64,000 nt of DNA from positions 4,836,001 to 4,900,000 of the forward strand of contig NZ_CP042436.1 of the NCBI RefSeq assembly GCF_007971025.1, in the 5' to 3' direction. A program made the translations under genes and the position numbers. Numbering within the stretch: the stretch's first letter is position 1; every line of letters starts with the position of its first letter. Positions 51,351 to 60,316 of the stretch are shown here, piece after piece. Source of the stretch: Mucilaginibacter ginsenosidivorans (GTDB lineage Bacteria > Bacteroidota > Bacteroidia > Sphingobacteriales > Sphingobacteriaceae). Under the pieces are notes generated by a model. It saw only the letters and a program-made list of their open reading frames with translations, had not been told where the DNA came from and did no database searches.

Positions 51351-52241
51351 CTACGATATTAACAATGTCTTCCACGCCTCTTCTACCTTGCCTTCATCAA
51401 GCAGTTGTTTGGCTTTCAAATGTAGTTGCGTTTCGCGGGTTTGGCCGTCGCCAATGGTGGCATCCAATATCTCTTTTATTTCGGCCGCCTGCGCGTAATC
51501 ATCTATCTGCTGGTCCGTTGGCAGCGATTCCACATTTCCCAATTGCCCCAGGTTATTCCCTGTCAGTATCTTTGAATTGCGGATGGCATAAGGGATCGAG
51601 TCGACACCTATGCCGATAGTACGCACAGGCTTGGCAACCTTGAAAAGGTTGTCGCGGTTTATACGGGCGTACCAATCGCCGCCGAGGCGCGCAACCAGGT
51701 CGAGTTTTTGCTGATCGATTTTTCCGTCAGGATCTAAAATGGATTCGCTTATATGCATCAATTTGATCTCGGCCAGGATCAAATTACCTGCGCCGGCGCC
51801 TTCACCTAAAGGAATAACCTGGTTTATCACACACTCAAACTGCACCGGTGACTCAGCTACACGCGGTGGTTTCACCAGTTTGGAAGCTATGGGTGTGAGG
51901 CCGCACTTAACAAATTCGTTCACCCCTTTCGGATATTCCACACTTGCCAGCGATGTTTGCTGCACCATATCGTAGGTGACGATATTGATCACGCATTCCG
52001 GCACCTCCAATATATTCTCATGCGTATGCTTGGTTGTGGCATCCCTCACCCTGCGCGATGGCGAAAACACGCAAACCGGCGGCTTGGTGCTGAACATGTT
52101 GAAAAAGCTAAAGGGGCTAAGATTCACATTGCCATCTTTATCTACTGTCGAGGCGAAGCATATCGGTCGGGGTGCAATAGCGTATTGCAGGTAGTTTTGC
52201 AGATCGACGGGGGATAAATCTGATGTTTTTAACGTCAACAT
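51351..52241 (-). CDS. Flavin reductase-domain protein
   Basis: 296 residues. The N-terminal part is the FMN-binding split barrel of flavin reductase-like proteins (IAPRPICFASTVDKDGNVNLSPFSFFNMFSTKPP near 27-61). An extra 80-residue C-terminal tail is helical and without a known domain. It overlaps fahA by one base, so is translationally coupled to it. It may serve as an auxiliary enzyme in aromatic catabolism; the exact reaction is unknown. Confidence 0.87.
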   Translation of the reverse strand: MLTLKTSDLSPVDLQNYLQYAIAPRPICFASTVDKDGNVNLSPFSFFNMFSTKPPVCVFSPSRRVRDATTKHTHENILEVPECVINIVTYDMVQQTSLASVEYPKGVNEFVKCGLTPIASKLVKPPRVAESPVQFECVINQVIPLGEGAGAGNLILAEIKLMHISESILDPDGKIDQQKLDLVARLGGDWYARINRDNLFKVAKPVRTIGIGVDSIPYAIRNSKILTGNNLGQLGNVESLPTDQQIDDYAQAAEIKEILDATIGDGQTRETQLHLKAKQLLDEGKVEEAWKTLLIS

Positions 52242-53239
52242 TACAACTTCTTCAAAGCCAAAATCGAAAAATCGCTATCTGCTTTTTTTATTACATTACT
52301 CAAAACACCCAACCCTGTTACTTCCATCTCCACCAGATCACCCGGCTGTAGCCATTGGGTTTGATAATCAGGATCATTTAGCAAACCTGTTCCGTTCAGT
52401 TCGAGAAAGCAGCCTGTACCTACTGTGCCCGAACCGATAACATCGCCCGGTAAAACATCGCAGCCGTAAGCACAACGTTCGATGATCTCGGCGAAGGTCC
52501 AGTCCATATCGGCCATGTTGCCGGCGGATACTTCCTTGCCGTTCACGTGGCATTTCATCGTTAAATTATAGGCGTTCCCTGTATGACCTGGCTTGGGCGC
52601 AACTTTATATTTTTCCAGTTCATCCGGCGTTACCAGCCAGGGGCCAATAACGGTCGAAAAATCCTTCCCCTTTGCCGGACCAAGGTTCAGCAACATCTCC
52701 TCCATTTGTAGCGTGCGGGCGCTCATATCATTCATGATCATGTAACCTGCTATGTAACTATCAGCGTGAGCCGCTTTAATATTGCGACCTTTTTTGTTTA
52801 GTGCAACAGCAACTTCCAGCTCGAAATCCAATTTTTCGAAATGGTCGGGCATGCATTCTATCTCCCCTATACCCTGTATCGCGTTATGATTGGTGAAGTA
52901 GAATATCGGGTATTGATCAAACTGCGGTATCATTTCGGCTTTCCGGTTACGCCTGGCAGCCGCCACATGCTGGCGAAACGCATACCCATCACGGCACGAT
53001 GTCGGATGCGGCACGGGCGCTAGCAGTTCGAAAAATAACTCCTCCTTAGCTTCCAGCTTGCCCGAAGCGATATCATCGTTCACTTTCCGGGCGCGGTCCA
53101 TCAGTTCATCGCCACCCCACAAAAAATCATTCATATTATCGGGCAGCAGTTTATGGCACGAGTTGAGATTATAAATATGGCCGTTCACATATATGCCCAG
53201 GTGCTCACGGTCTTCCGTTTTGTAGGATACAAGTTTCAT
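52241..53239 (-). CDS. fahA: Fumarylacetoacetate hydrolase family protein
   Basis: 332 residues. FAH-fold metal site: ELEVAVALNKKGRNI (near 133-147, E-x-E) and the later Asp in YIAGYMIMNDMSART (near 162-176), followed by GSGTVGTGCFLELNG. With hmgA and hppD next door it probably splits fumarylacetoacetate into fumarate and acetoacetate, the last step of tyrosine breakdown. It is first gene of a two-gene string with the flavin reductase. An equivalent role in another hydroxymuconate pathway cannot be excluded. Confidence 0.88.
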   Translation of the reverse strand: MKLVSYKTEDREHLGIYVNGHIYNLNSCHKLLPDNMNDFLWGGDELMDRARKVNDDIASGKLEAKEELFFELLAPVPHPTSCRDGYAFRQHVAAARRNRKAEMIPQFDQYPIFYFTNHNAIQGIGEIECMPDHFEKLDFELEVAVALNKKGRNIKAAHADSYIAGYMIMNDMSARTLQMEEMLLNLGPAKGKDFSTVIGPWLVTPDELEKYKVAPKPGHTGNAYNLTMKCHVNGKEVSAGNMADMDWTFAEIIERCAYGCDVLPGDVIGSGTVGTGCFLELNGTGLLNDPDYQTQWLQPGDLVEMEVTGLGVLSNVIKKADSDFSILALKKL

Positions 53240-53389
53240 AATGGGTTAGTTGGTGCGTCAAAGCTAATGGTTTTAGTTGATTAGTTGGACTGAGTTGAAT
53301 AGGTTGAATAAGTTGAGTTCAAAAACTCATTCAACCACTTAACTTGATCAACCAGTCAACCAACCTTGCATAATAAATAAATTATTGCT

Positions 53390-53397
53390 TAATTTTG
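53390..53397 (+). promoter_or_regulatory. -7 promoter box (TAATTTTG) upstream of a 36-codon ORF
   Basis: TAATTTTG matches TAnnTTTG exactly, and the ATG at 53404 follows after 6 bases, the leaderless arrangement seen for glyQS. Confidence 0.45.
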
Positions 53398-53403
53398 CAT
53401 ACC

Positions 53404-53514
53404 ATGCTTAGCATACAATGCCATTTTCTGTTCTCCCTTGGGCTCACTTCCATGAGCGATGCCTCTTCCTTCAGGGATGCTGTGCTGGCAAAGATCGTCC
53501 TCGCGCAATACTAA
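53404..53514 (+). CDS. Possible 36-residue small protein
   Basis: An ATG at 53404 opens a 36-codon frame (MLSIQCHFLFSLGLTSMSD...) ending TAA at 53512-53514. Its first half is hydrophobic and could insert in a membrane; the second half is a short helix. It is preceded by an excellent -7 box at 53390-53397. No family is known to me. It could be a regulatory peptide of the tyrosine-degradation locus or chance. Confidence 0.3.
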   Translation: MLSIQCHFLFSLGLTSMSDASSFRDAVLAKIVLAQY

Positions 53515-53673
53515 TTTGCTGTTGAAAGGTTAATAAAAATCATAGTAGTTTTACTGTTCGAATTGGTTAAATTTAAACTGATATTTTAGACCTCGACTAC
53601 CGCTACCCTCTGCAAACCTTTTAAACTTTTACAACTTCTTAAACGTTTTATATTAAACCAATATATAACCGAC

Positions 53674-54834
53674 ATGCCCGTTTATCATAAATCAGGACAG
53701 ATCCCACCGAAGCGGCATACACAATTCCGTAAGCCCGACGGCACTTTATATGCCGAGGAACTGGTATCAACCGAAGGCTTTTCGAGCCTGTATTCGCTGG
53801 TGTACCATGCCTACCCCCCTACTATCGTCAAAACTTTGGGTGAACCGTATTCGGTCGAGCCCAAAATAGCCCGGGAAAAGCACTTGAAGCATACCAGCCT
53901 CATCGGCTTTAATATTCAGCCAGAGGACGATTACCTGAAAAGCCGCAAACCTGTACTTGTAAACAGCGATTTGCATATTTCGCTGGCCGCTCCGCGTAAA
54001 TCCATGACGGAATATTTCTACAAGAACAGCCAGGCCGATGAGGTAATATTTGTGCACGTTGGTTCGGGTACGCTAAAAAGCGGTTTCGGCAATATCAAGT
54101 TTGAATATGGCGATTACCTGATAGTTCCGCGCGGTACCATTTACCAGTTGGAATTTAACAGCGAGGATAACCGCCTTTTTATTGTTGAAAGCTTCAGCCC
54201 GATACGTTCACCAAAAAGGTATTTGAACCAATATGGCCAGTTAATGGAGCATTCGCCCTATTGCGAACGCGACCTGAAATTACCGGAAAACCTGGAAACG
54301 CACGACGAAAAAGGCGACTTCAAGATCCTGATAAAAAAACAGGGCCTGATCTATCCGTATATTTACGGCACGCATCCTTTCGATTTTGTAGGCTGGGATG
54401 GTTTCCACTATCCATACGGTTTTTCGATACACAATTTTGAACCGATAACAGGCCGTCTGCATCAGCCGCCACCTGTGCATCAAACCTTCGAAGGGCATAA
54501 TTTTGTCATTTGCTCTTTCGTGCCCCGTAAGTACGATTATCACCCGCTTTCTATCCCGGCGCCATACAACCACAGCAATGTGGATAGCGACGAGGTGCTT
54601 TATTACGTAGATGGCGACTTTATGAGCCGCAAAAGCGTGGTTAAAGGCCAGATAACCCTTCACCCGGGTGGCATACCGCACGGCCCGCACCCCGGCACGG
54701 TAGAAAAATCCATCGGCAAAGAATCGACAGAAGAACTGGCCGTGATGATAGACCCGTTCAAACCCCTTATGCTTACCGAGGACGCCATAAAAATTGAGGA
54801 TCCGAATTATTATAAAAGCTGGGCGAGTGAATAA
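53674..54834 (+). CDS. hmgA: Homogentisate 1,2-dioxygenase
   Basis: 386 residues. It begins MPVYHKSGQIPPKRHTQFRKPDG. Iron site: His and Glu in PYNHSNVDSDEVLYY (near 295-309) and the second His in HPGGIPHGPHPG (near 329-340), matching the His-Glu-His triad of homogentisate dioxygenase. The enzyme opens the aromatic ring to maleylacetoacetate. It precedes hppD in the same direction with a 108-base gap and is divergent from fahA. The size is a little shorter than the 430-residue human form but normal for Bacteroidota. Confidence 0.93.
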   Translation: MPVYHKSGQIPPKRHTQFRKPDGTLYAEELVSTEGFSSLYSLVYHAYPPTIVKTLGEPYSVEPKIAREKHLKHTSLIGFNIQPEDDYLKSRKPVLVNSDLHISLAAPRKSMTEYFYKNSQADEVIFVHVGSGTLKSGFGNIKFEYGDYLIVPRGTIYQLEFNSEDNRLFIVESFSPIRSPKRYLNQYGQLMEHSPYCERDLKLPENLETHDEKGDFKILIKKQGLIYPYIYGTHPFDFVGWDGFHYPYGFSIHNFEPITGRLHQPPPVHQTFEGHNFVICSFVPRKYDYHPLSIPAPYNHSNVDSDEVLYYVDGDFMSRKSVVKGQITLHPGGIPHGPHPGTVEKSIGKESTEELAVMIDPFKPLMLTEDAIKIEDPNYYKSWASE

Positions 54835-54851
54835 GCCTCACCTAAATCCTC

Positions 54852-54917
54852 TCCAAAGGAGAGGACTTTAATAAAATAAAATTAGCAACGCCAACCACTC
54901 CCTCTCCTTGGAGAGGG
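54852..54917. repeat. CTCTCC/GGAGAG hairpins between hmgA and hppD
   Basis: The gap carries CCTCTCC-AAA-GGAGAGG (about 54852-54868) and CCCTCTCC-TTGGAGAGGG (about 54898-54917). The outer flanks also pair (CCTCACC with GGTTGAGG), forming a large compound stem of a type common between genes in this phylum. Whether it ends hmgA transcription or protects it is not clear. Confidence 0.65.
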
Positions 54918-54942
54918 CCGGGTTGAGGCCAAAACAACAAAA

Positions 54943-56067
54943 ATGCAAACACAAACTTTAGATAGAAAACCAACGTCAACCGATTTCCTGCCTTTGAAAG
55001 GCACGGATCATGTTGAATTTTATGTGGGCAATGCCAAGCAGGCTGCTCACTTTTATAAAACGGCCTTCGGCTTTCAGAGCCTGGCTTATGCAGGGCCCGA
55101 GACCGGCGTGCGCGACCGGGCGTCATACGTTTTGAAACAGGATAAGATACGCCTGGTGTTGACTACGCCTTTACATTCTGACCATCCTATCGCAGAGCAC
55201 ATCAAAAAGCATGGCGACGGGGTAAAAGTATTGGCCCTTTGGGTTGATGACGCTTATGATGCGTTTGAGCAAACTACCAGTCGCGGTGCTGAAACATTTC
55301 AGCAACCTCAAACCCTTACAGATGAAAACGGTGAGGTAAAAACAAGCGGCATTAAGCTTTATGGAGAAACGGTGCACTTATTCGTCGAGCGCAAACACTA
55401 CAATGGTATCTTCCTACCCGGATACGAGGAATGGAAAACAGAATACAACCCGTCAGAAACAGGCCTTAAGTATGTGGACCATTGTGTAGGCAACGTGGGC
55501 TGGCATAAAATGAACGAATGGGTGAATTTTTATGAAGATGTGATGGGCTTTAAAAACATCCTCACTTTCGATGATAAAATGATCTCGACCGAGTATTCGG
55601 CCCTGATGAGCAAGGTGATGAGTAATGGCAACGGCTATGTGAAGTTTCCGATCAACGAACCGGCCGAGGGCAAAAAGAAATCGCAAATTGAGGAATACCT
55701 GGAGTTTTACGAAGGCGAAGGCGTGCAGCATTTAGCGCTGGCTACCGACCATATTGTTGAGACGGTAACCGAATTGAAAAACCGCGGTGTGGAGTTCCTC
55801 CATGTACCAACCACTTATTACGACGACTTATTAAGCCGCGTCGGGCGTATCGATGAGGACCTTGCGCCTTTAAAGGAATTGGGCATCCTGGTCGACCGTG
55901 ATGACGAAGGATATCTGCTGCAAATATTTACCAAGCCGCTCGAAGACAGGCCGACCGTATTCTTCGAGATCATCCAGCGCAAGGGAGCACGTTCCTTTGG
56001 TGCCGGGAACTTCAAGGCCTTGTTTGAAGCGATCGAGCATGAGCAGGAGTTGAGAGGGAATTTGTAA
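54943..56067 (+). CDS. hppD: 4-hydroxyphenylpyruvate dioxygenase
   Basis: 374 residues, two glyoxalase-like halves. Metal ligands: His in YVDHCVGNVGW (near 175-185), His in HLALATDHIVE (near 264-274) and Glu in FFEIIQRKG (near 341-349), the C-terminal HxHxE facial triad. It converts 4-hydroxyphenylpyruvate to homogentisate, feeding the hmgA product. It is downstream of hmgA and ends at a clear terminator. Confidence 0.95.
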   Translation: MQTQTLDRKPTSTDFLPLKGTDHVEFYVGNAKQAAHFYKTAFGFQSLAYAGPETGVRDRASYVLKQDKIRLVLTTPLHSDHPIAEHIKKHGDGVKVLALWVDDAYDAFEQTTSRGAETFQQPQTLTDENGEVKTSGIKLYGETVHLFVERKHYNGIFLPGYEEWKTEYNPSETGLKYVDHCVGNVGWHKMNEWVNFYEDVMGFKNILTFDDKMISTEYSALMSKVMSNGNGYVKFPINEPAEGKKKSQIEEYLEFYEGEGVQHLALATDHIVETVTELKNRGVEFLHVPTTYYDDLLSRVGRIDEDLAPLKELGILVDRDDEGYLLQIFTKPLEDRPTVFFEIIQRKGARSFGAGNFKALFEAIEHEQELRGNL

Positions 56068-56092
56068 GGTAGATTTGAGATATGAGTTTAGG

Positions 56093-56116
56093 AGCCCCGG
56101 CGAATCGGGGCTTTTT
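56093..56116 (+). terminator. hppD terminator
   Basis: AGCCCCG (56093-56099) pairs with CGGGGCT (56106-56112) around a 6-base loop and is followed by TTTTGC. It lies 26 bases after the hppD stop. Confidence 0.85.
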
Positions 56117-56132
56117 GCTTTAAATTAGCGGG

Positions 56133-56789
56133 ATGGATACTGACGATGTAATCGACCTCCTCAAACAAAAATCTGACCCGGCCTATCGCAAAGGCATGGC
56201 TCATTTTGGCATTGATAGTTCGAAAGCATTAGGTGTAAAAGTGCCCGAATTACGCCAATTAGCCAAAACAATCAAAAAAGATCAGCAACTATCAATTGAC
56301 TTGTGGGATACAGGCATACATGAATGCCGGATACTAGCCTCGATGATCGGCGACGCTAAACAGGTAACGCGGGAACAAATGGATAAATGGACAGGTGAAT
56401 TTTACTCATGGGATATATGCGACCAGGCCTGTGGAAATTTATTTGACCGCACTCCTTTTGCTGTTGAGAAGGCGCTTGAATACTCGGCATCTGAAAACGA
56501 ATTTGTAAAACGCGCCGGCTTTGTGCTGATGGCTGAATTTGCGGTACATGATAAGAAAGCGGACGATGTAGTGTTCGTCCAATTTTTTCCCGTAATGGAA
56601 CGGGAAGCATGGGACAAACGGAATTTTGTAAAAAAAGCCGTTAACTGGGCTTTGCGGCAGATCGGCAAAAGGAACAAAACACTCCATCAAATGGCTATCG
56701 CTACGGCTCTGCGGATAGCACTTCAGGACAGCAAAGCAGCCAAATGGATCGCTGCGGATGCGCTCAGGGAACTTGAAAAACGCTTCTGA
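56133..56789 (+). CDS. DNA alkylation repair protein (AlkD-like HEAT repeats)
   Basis: 218 residues of HEAT-like helical repeats. AlkD-type features: DLWDTGIHECRILASMIGD (near 55-73), a central WDICDQACGNLFDRTPFA segment (near 93-110) and ERWDKRNF-like EREAWDKRNFVKKAVNWALRQIGKRN (near 151-176) which contacts DNA. AlkD excises N3/N7-alkylated bases without flipping them. It is monocistronic, just after the hppD terminator. The catalytic Trp/Asp pattern seems present. Confidence 0.88.
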   Translation: MDTDDVIDLLKQKSDPAYRKGMAHFGIDSSKALGVKVPELRQLAKTIKKDQQLSIDLWDTGIHECRILASMIGDAKQVTREQMDKWTGEFYSWDICDQACGNLFDRTPFAVEKALEYSASENEFVKRAGFVLMAEFAVHDKKADDVVFVQFFPVMEREAWDKRNFVKKAVNWALRQIGKRNKTLHQMAIATALRIALQDSKAAKWIAADALRELEKRF

Positions 56790-56839
56790 TTTTCAAGGCT
56801 AAAGCGTATCTTTAAAGTCTTAATTAATTGATTATCCCC

Positions 56840-57301
56840 ATGATCAGGAACACTTTTATTGTCCTGTTGCTAATAGCAGCAGGCACATGTTTTGCGCAAT
56901 CCAATAATCCGCAATATGATGCCCAACTGGCCCAAAAACTTGGCGCGGATGATTACGGTATGAAAACGTATGTAATGGCTTTCCTGAAGGATGGGCCCAA
57001 CCGTGTAAAAGATTCGGTAGCCCGCAATGAATTGCAAATGGCCCATCTTAAAAATATCATGCGCCTGGCTAACGAGGGTAAGCTAATTGTAGCCGGACCA
57101 TTTTTGGATGATCAGCCCATACGCGGGATCTTTATTTTTAATGTAAGTACCGTGGAAGAAGCCAAGGCTCTGACCGAAACCGATCCTGCCATCAAAGCGG
57201 GTTCGCTGGTAATGGAGCTGCATCCATGGTATGGTTCGGTTGGTTTAGTCGAAGCATTCCATTTGCACAAAAAAGTAGAGAAAAAAAGTGTGGCAGACTG
57301 A
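56840..57301 (+). CDS. Secreted YCII-domain protein
   Basis: 153 residues from the ATG at 56840 (MIRNTFIVLLLIAA); the frame extends to a TTG four codons earlier but the ATG gives a clean signal peptide (about 1-20, ending CFAQ). The YCII-related fold follows: TYVMAFLKDGPNR, then AHLKNIMRLANEGKLIVAGPF (near 66-86), then a DPAIKAGSLVMELHPWYGS end with the conserved His/Pro. The soluble family is usually cytoplasmic; an exported version is less common. Function unknown. Confidence 0.8.
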   Translation: MIRNTFIVLLLIAAGTCFAQSNNPQYDAQLAQKLGADDYGMKTYVMAFLKDGPNRVKDSVARNELQMAHLKNIMRLANEGKLIVAGPFLDDQPIRGIFIFNVSTVEEAKALTETDPAIKAGSLVMELHPWYGSVGLVEAFHLHKKVEKKSVAD

Positions 57302-57659
57302 TATTCTTAAATCTTTAGGTTGTTTTTTAAATCAAAATACAAACATTAAATGTTACGTTAAACAGTTGATAATCATGGGAAAAATATTACCCATATCCTC
57401 AATAAATCTATATTTTATCCCTTTCAAGCCGCTGCTTTCAATAACCCGCATTGCCAATTTTACGTATAACAATGGATTGTGAATGAAGTAAATGTAAAGA
57501 ACACTTAAACCGGCAAATTTCGGCGAAAAAATTATTGGTCCCGAATTTGCAATCGCACATACGCGTACTGCACCCCGAAAGGCCTGTAATACGTATAACA
57601 CTAATTAATTGACTATTGATAGCCACCATTGAAAAAATTTCTGTGGTCAGAAAGCTAAG
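57302..57659. other. Gene-free region before the PAS kinase
   Basis: No credible ORF. An 11-base direct repeat TACGTATAACA occurs at 57461-57471 and 57590-57600. A small inverted repeat (ATGGG / CCCAT, about 57374-57393) lies near the start. A -7 box for the kinase was not found with confidence. It may contain regulatory sites. Confidence 0.5.
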
Positions 57660-59141
57660 ATGAGCATTACGGAAGGTGATAAATTTTCTTATGATGGTGA
57701 CTTCCATATAACCCATATCATCAATGATCTGAATACGGGTTTATGGGAATATAACATCAGCACCAGGGAAGTAAAATGGTCGCCGGGTTTTTATGTCCTT
57801 TTGGGCTATGAACCTGGCGAGATACCGCCTTCGTACGATTACTTTTTTGAGAACCTGCTCTACTACGACGACAAGCCGGCCTTTCTAAAATCAATTAATC
57901 GCCACTTTAATGATGCACCCGAAACCATCAGGGTAAGGCTCCTTACCAAGCAGTCGGGCTATCGCTGGTTTAAAAGCACCGCCAAAAGATGGGATGATAA
58001 TTCGGTACCGAAAATAACGGGTTCCATCGCCGATATTCATGAGAACAAACTTCTCGAACTGCAGTCGGGCCGGAATGATTTCCTGTTTAAGGAAACCATC
58101 AAAATCGCAAAAGTTGGCGGCTGGGAGATAGACGTAAGGAGCATGACGCTTACCCTTTCCCGCGAGACTTATGAAATTTATGAGCTGCAGGAAAGCGTAA
58201 AGTTAAGTATCGAAGAGGCCATCAGCTTTTTCGAGCCCGATCACCGGCAAATAATGGCCCGGGCCATCGATAATATTATAAAATATTCCCGCCCGTTTGA
58301 CCTGGAACTGCAATTCCGTACGGCGCGCAATAACCTCATCTGGCTGCGTGCAAAGGGTATTGCAGTTATCGACGATTATGGCAAATGTATAACAGTACGC
58401 AGCATTTTCCAGAATATCGACTATATCAAAAAGAAAGAGCTGGAAGTTCAGGACGCTGTTAATTTATTGAGCGATCAAAATAAGCGCCTGCAAAATTTTG
58501 CCTACATCGTGTCGCATAACCTGCGCTCGCATACCGGCAATTTACAGTTTATGGTCGACCTGTTCGATCAAACCGAAACCGAGGACGACCGTAAGGAGAT
58601 ATTCTCCCATATCAAATCTATCAGCGGCAGCTTAAATACTACGATCGAGCACCTGAGCGAGATAGTAAAGATACAGGCCGAAATAGGCAAGGAAAGAAAG
58701 ATGCTAAACCTTGAAGACTCGCTGAAATCAGTGCTTTCAGTACTTCAAAGTAATATCAGATCGTCAGGCGCAAAAGTAGAATATGATTTCAGCGAGGTTG
58801 ACGAGGTATTTTATATTCCTGCTTACCTGGAAAGTATCTTCCAGAATATGATCACCAATTCGATCAAATACCGCCACCCCGACCGCAAGCCGCTTATTAA
58901 GGTCCGGTCGGCTAAGATCAGGCACCATATCTATTTATATTTTGAAGATAATGGCCTGGGTATCGATCTTGACAAATACGGCGACTCGGTATTTGGCATG
59001 TATAAAACCTTCCACCACAACCCCGATGCAAAGGGCATCGGCCTGTTCATGACCCGCAACCAGGTTGAAGCACTGGGCGGTACCATCGACATTGACAGCA
59101 CCGTTAACGAAGGCACGAAATTTACTGTGAAGTTGGTTTGA
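57660..59141 (+). CDS. PAS-PAS sensor histidine kinase
   Basis: 493 residues, no membrane helix. Two PAS domains (about 15-135 and 145-270), a coiled linker, the His box FAYIVSHNLRSHTGNL (near 280-295), and a full HATPase domain with the N-box MITNSIKYRHPD and G boxes EDNGLGIDLDKYGD and KGIGLFMTRNQVEALGG. It is a close paralogue of the kinase at 21402-22520. No response regulator is nearby. The 358-base gap upstream has no gene. Confidence 0.92.
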   Translation: MSITEGDKFSYDGDFHITHIINDLNTGLWEYNISTREVKWSPGFYVLLGYEPGEIPPSYDYFFENLLYYDDKPAFLKSINRHFNDAPETIRVRLLTKQSGYRWFKSTAKRWDDNSVPKITGSIADIHENKLLELQSGRNDFLFKETIKIAKVGGWEIDVRSMTLTLSRETYEIYELQESVKLSIEEAISFFEPDHRQIMARAIDNIIKYSRPFDLELQFRTARNNLIWLRAKGIAVIDDYGKCITVRSIFQNIDYIKKKELEVQDAVNLLSDQNKRLQNFAYIVSHNLRSHTGNLQFMVDLFDQTETEDDRKEIFSHIKSISGSLNTTIEHLSEIVKIQAEIGKERKMLNLEDSLKSVLSVLQSNIRSSGAKVEYDFSEVDEVFYIPAYLESIFQNMITNSIKYRHPDRKPLIKVRSAKIRHHIYLYFEDNGLGIDLDKYGDSVFGMYKTFHHNPDAKGIGLFMTRNQVEALGGTIDIDSTVNEGTKFTVKLV

Positions 59142-59148
59142 GTTAGTG

Positions 59149-59217
59149 ATAAGTTAACTGGTGATTCGTGGTTAGGATGATAAGTAAAAACAAGTCACTA
59201 GTTAACTAATCACCATC
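59149..59217. repeat. Inverted repeat between the kinase and manA
   Basis: GTGATAAGTTAACTGGTGA (starting near 59147) and TCACTAGTTAACTAATCAC (ending near 59217) are near-perfect inverses, with three mismatches, around a 30-base loop. The two genes converge, so it may serve as a bidirectional terminator. Confidence 0.6.
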
Positions 59218-59223
59218 ACATCT

Positions 59224-60204
59224 TTATTCAATATAACTCTCCAATATCTTAAATCCGTTCACGGTTATCAGGTTTACCCGATCAATGGTTTTTGGCAGCA
59301 AAATGCACTCTCCCATTTTTACCGGATGTTGCTTACCCTGGCACTCTATCACATAATTGCCTTCAACGCAAACGTGAATAACAAATGAATCGAGGCCCGT
59401 GTAGTCCTTCGTCGTGCTTTCTGTAAAATCAAGAATATTGGTAGTGAAGTAAGGGCACTTTACCAGGGGAACAGTCTCATTTTTTTCTGGCTGGTATTTG
59501 GTTTTATAATCCGGATAAAAATTATAATCAATGGCGGCCAATGCTTCTTCAGTATGCAATTCGCGCTTGTTGCCTTTATCATCTACCCTGTCAAAGTCAT
59601 AAATACGGTAGGTGATGTCTGATGTTTGTTGTATCTCGGCTATCAGCAAACCCTTGCCTATGGTATGCACCCTGCCGGCAGGCAAAAAGAAAACATCGCC
59701 CGCTGCTACATCCTCACGGTTCAGGATATCCATAATGTGGCCGCTATTCAATTTATCAACATATATTTCCTCACTCACCTGCTGATTAAAGCCCGATATC
59801 AGCGTCGAACCGGGATCAGCCTCGATCACATACCACATTTCGGTCTTGCCGAACGAATTATGTCGTTTTTTAGCCAATTCATCATCCGGGTGCACCTGTA
59901 TCGAAAGATCATCATTGGCATCGATAAACTTCACCAGCAGCGGGAATATATTTCCAAAATGATCGTACACCTTTTTGCCTACCAGCTGACCCTTATATTT
60001 TTCCAGCAGATCGGCCAGCGACTCGCCCTCCAGCGCCCCATTTGCCACTACAGAAACATCTGATTTAACGCCCGATATCTCCCAGGTTTCACCGCAATTG
60101 GGCAGGCCGCCAAAGTCTTTATGCAGGTAAGTTTTTATCTTCTGACCTCCCCATATTTTGTCTTTGTAAATGGTTTTGAATTTTAAAGGATAGAGTGGTG
60201 ACAT
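59224..60204 (-). CDS. manA: Mannose-6-phosphate isomerase (class I)
   Basis: 326 residues, the short bacterial type. Zinc site: QVHPDDE (near 100-106) and EMWYVIEADPG (near 120-130); the later FLPAGRVHTIGKGLLIAEIQQTSD segment (near 172-195) is characteristic of the cupin. It interconverts fructose-6-phosphate and mannose-6-phosphate for GDP-mannose and polysaccharide. It is monocistronic and divergent from the zinc-ribbon TPR gene. Confidence 0.95.
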   Translation of the reverse strand: MSPLYPLKFKTIYKDKIWGGQKIKTYLHKDFGGLPNCGETWEISGVKSDVSVVANGALEGESLADLLEKYKGQLVGKKVYDHFGNIFPLLVKFIDANDDLSIQVHPDDELAKKRHNSFGKTEMWYVIEADPGSTLISGFNQQVSEEIYVDKLNSGHIMDILNREDVAAGDVFFLPAGRVHTIGKGLLIAEIQQTSDITYRIYDFDRVDDKGNKRELHTEEALAAIDYNFYPDYKTKYQPEKNETVPLVKCPYFTTNILDFTESTTKDYTGLDSFVIHVCVEGNYVIECQGKQHPVKMGECILLPKTIDRVNLITVNGFKILESYIE

Positions 60205-60316
60205 GTTTCTTTAATTTGACCGCTAAGATAAAAGTTAAATATTCAATGAAAAATTTAAGTTTCGTTGAATTGTTTGCTCAAAATTTTATATTTTAGGCTA
60301 CCTAATCATAATTGTA

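Larger units (their letters stand above)
53240..53673. other. Intergenic region between fahA and hmgA
   Basis: The first 120 bases (53281-53362) form an imperfect long inverted repeat built of repeated TTGAA words, such as GGTTGAA with TTCAACC. A good -7 box (TAATTTTG, 53390-53397) precedes a 36-codon ORF at 53404. The rest, to hmgA, is AT-rich with no clear gene. fahA and hmgA are divergent, so the region must contain both promoters. Confidence 0.55.
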
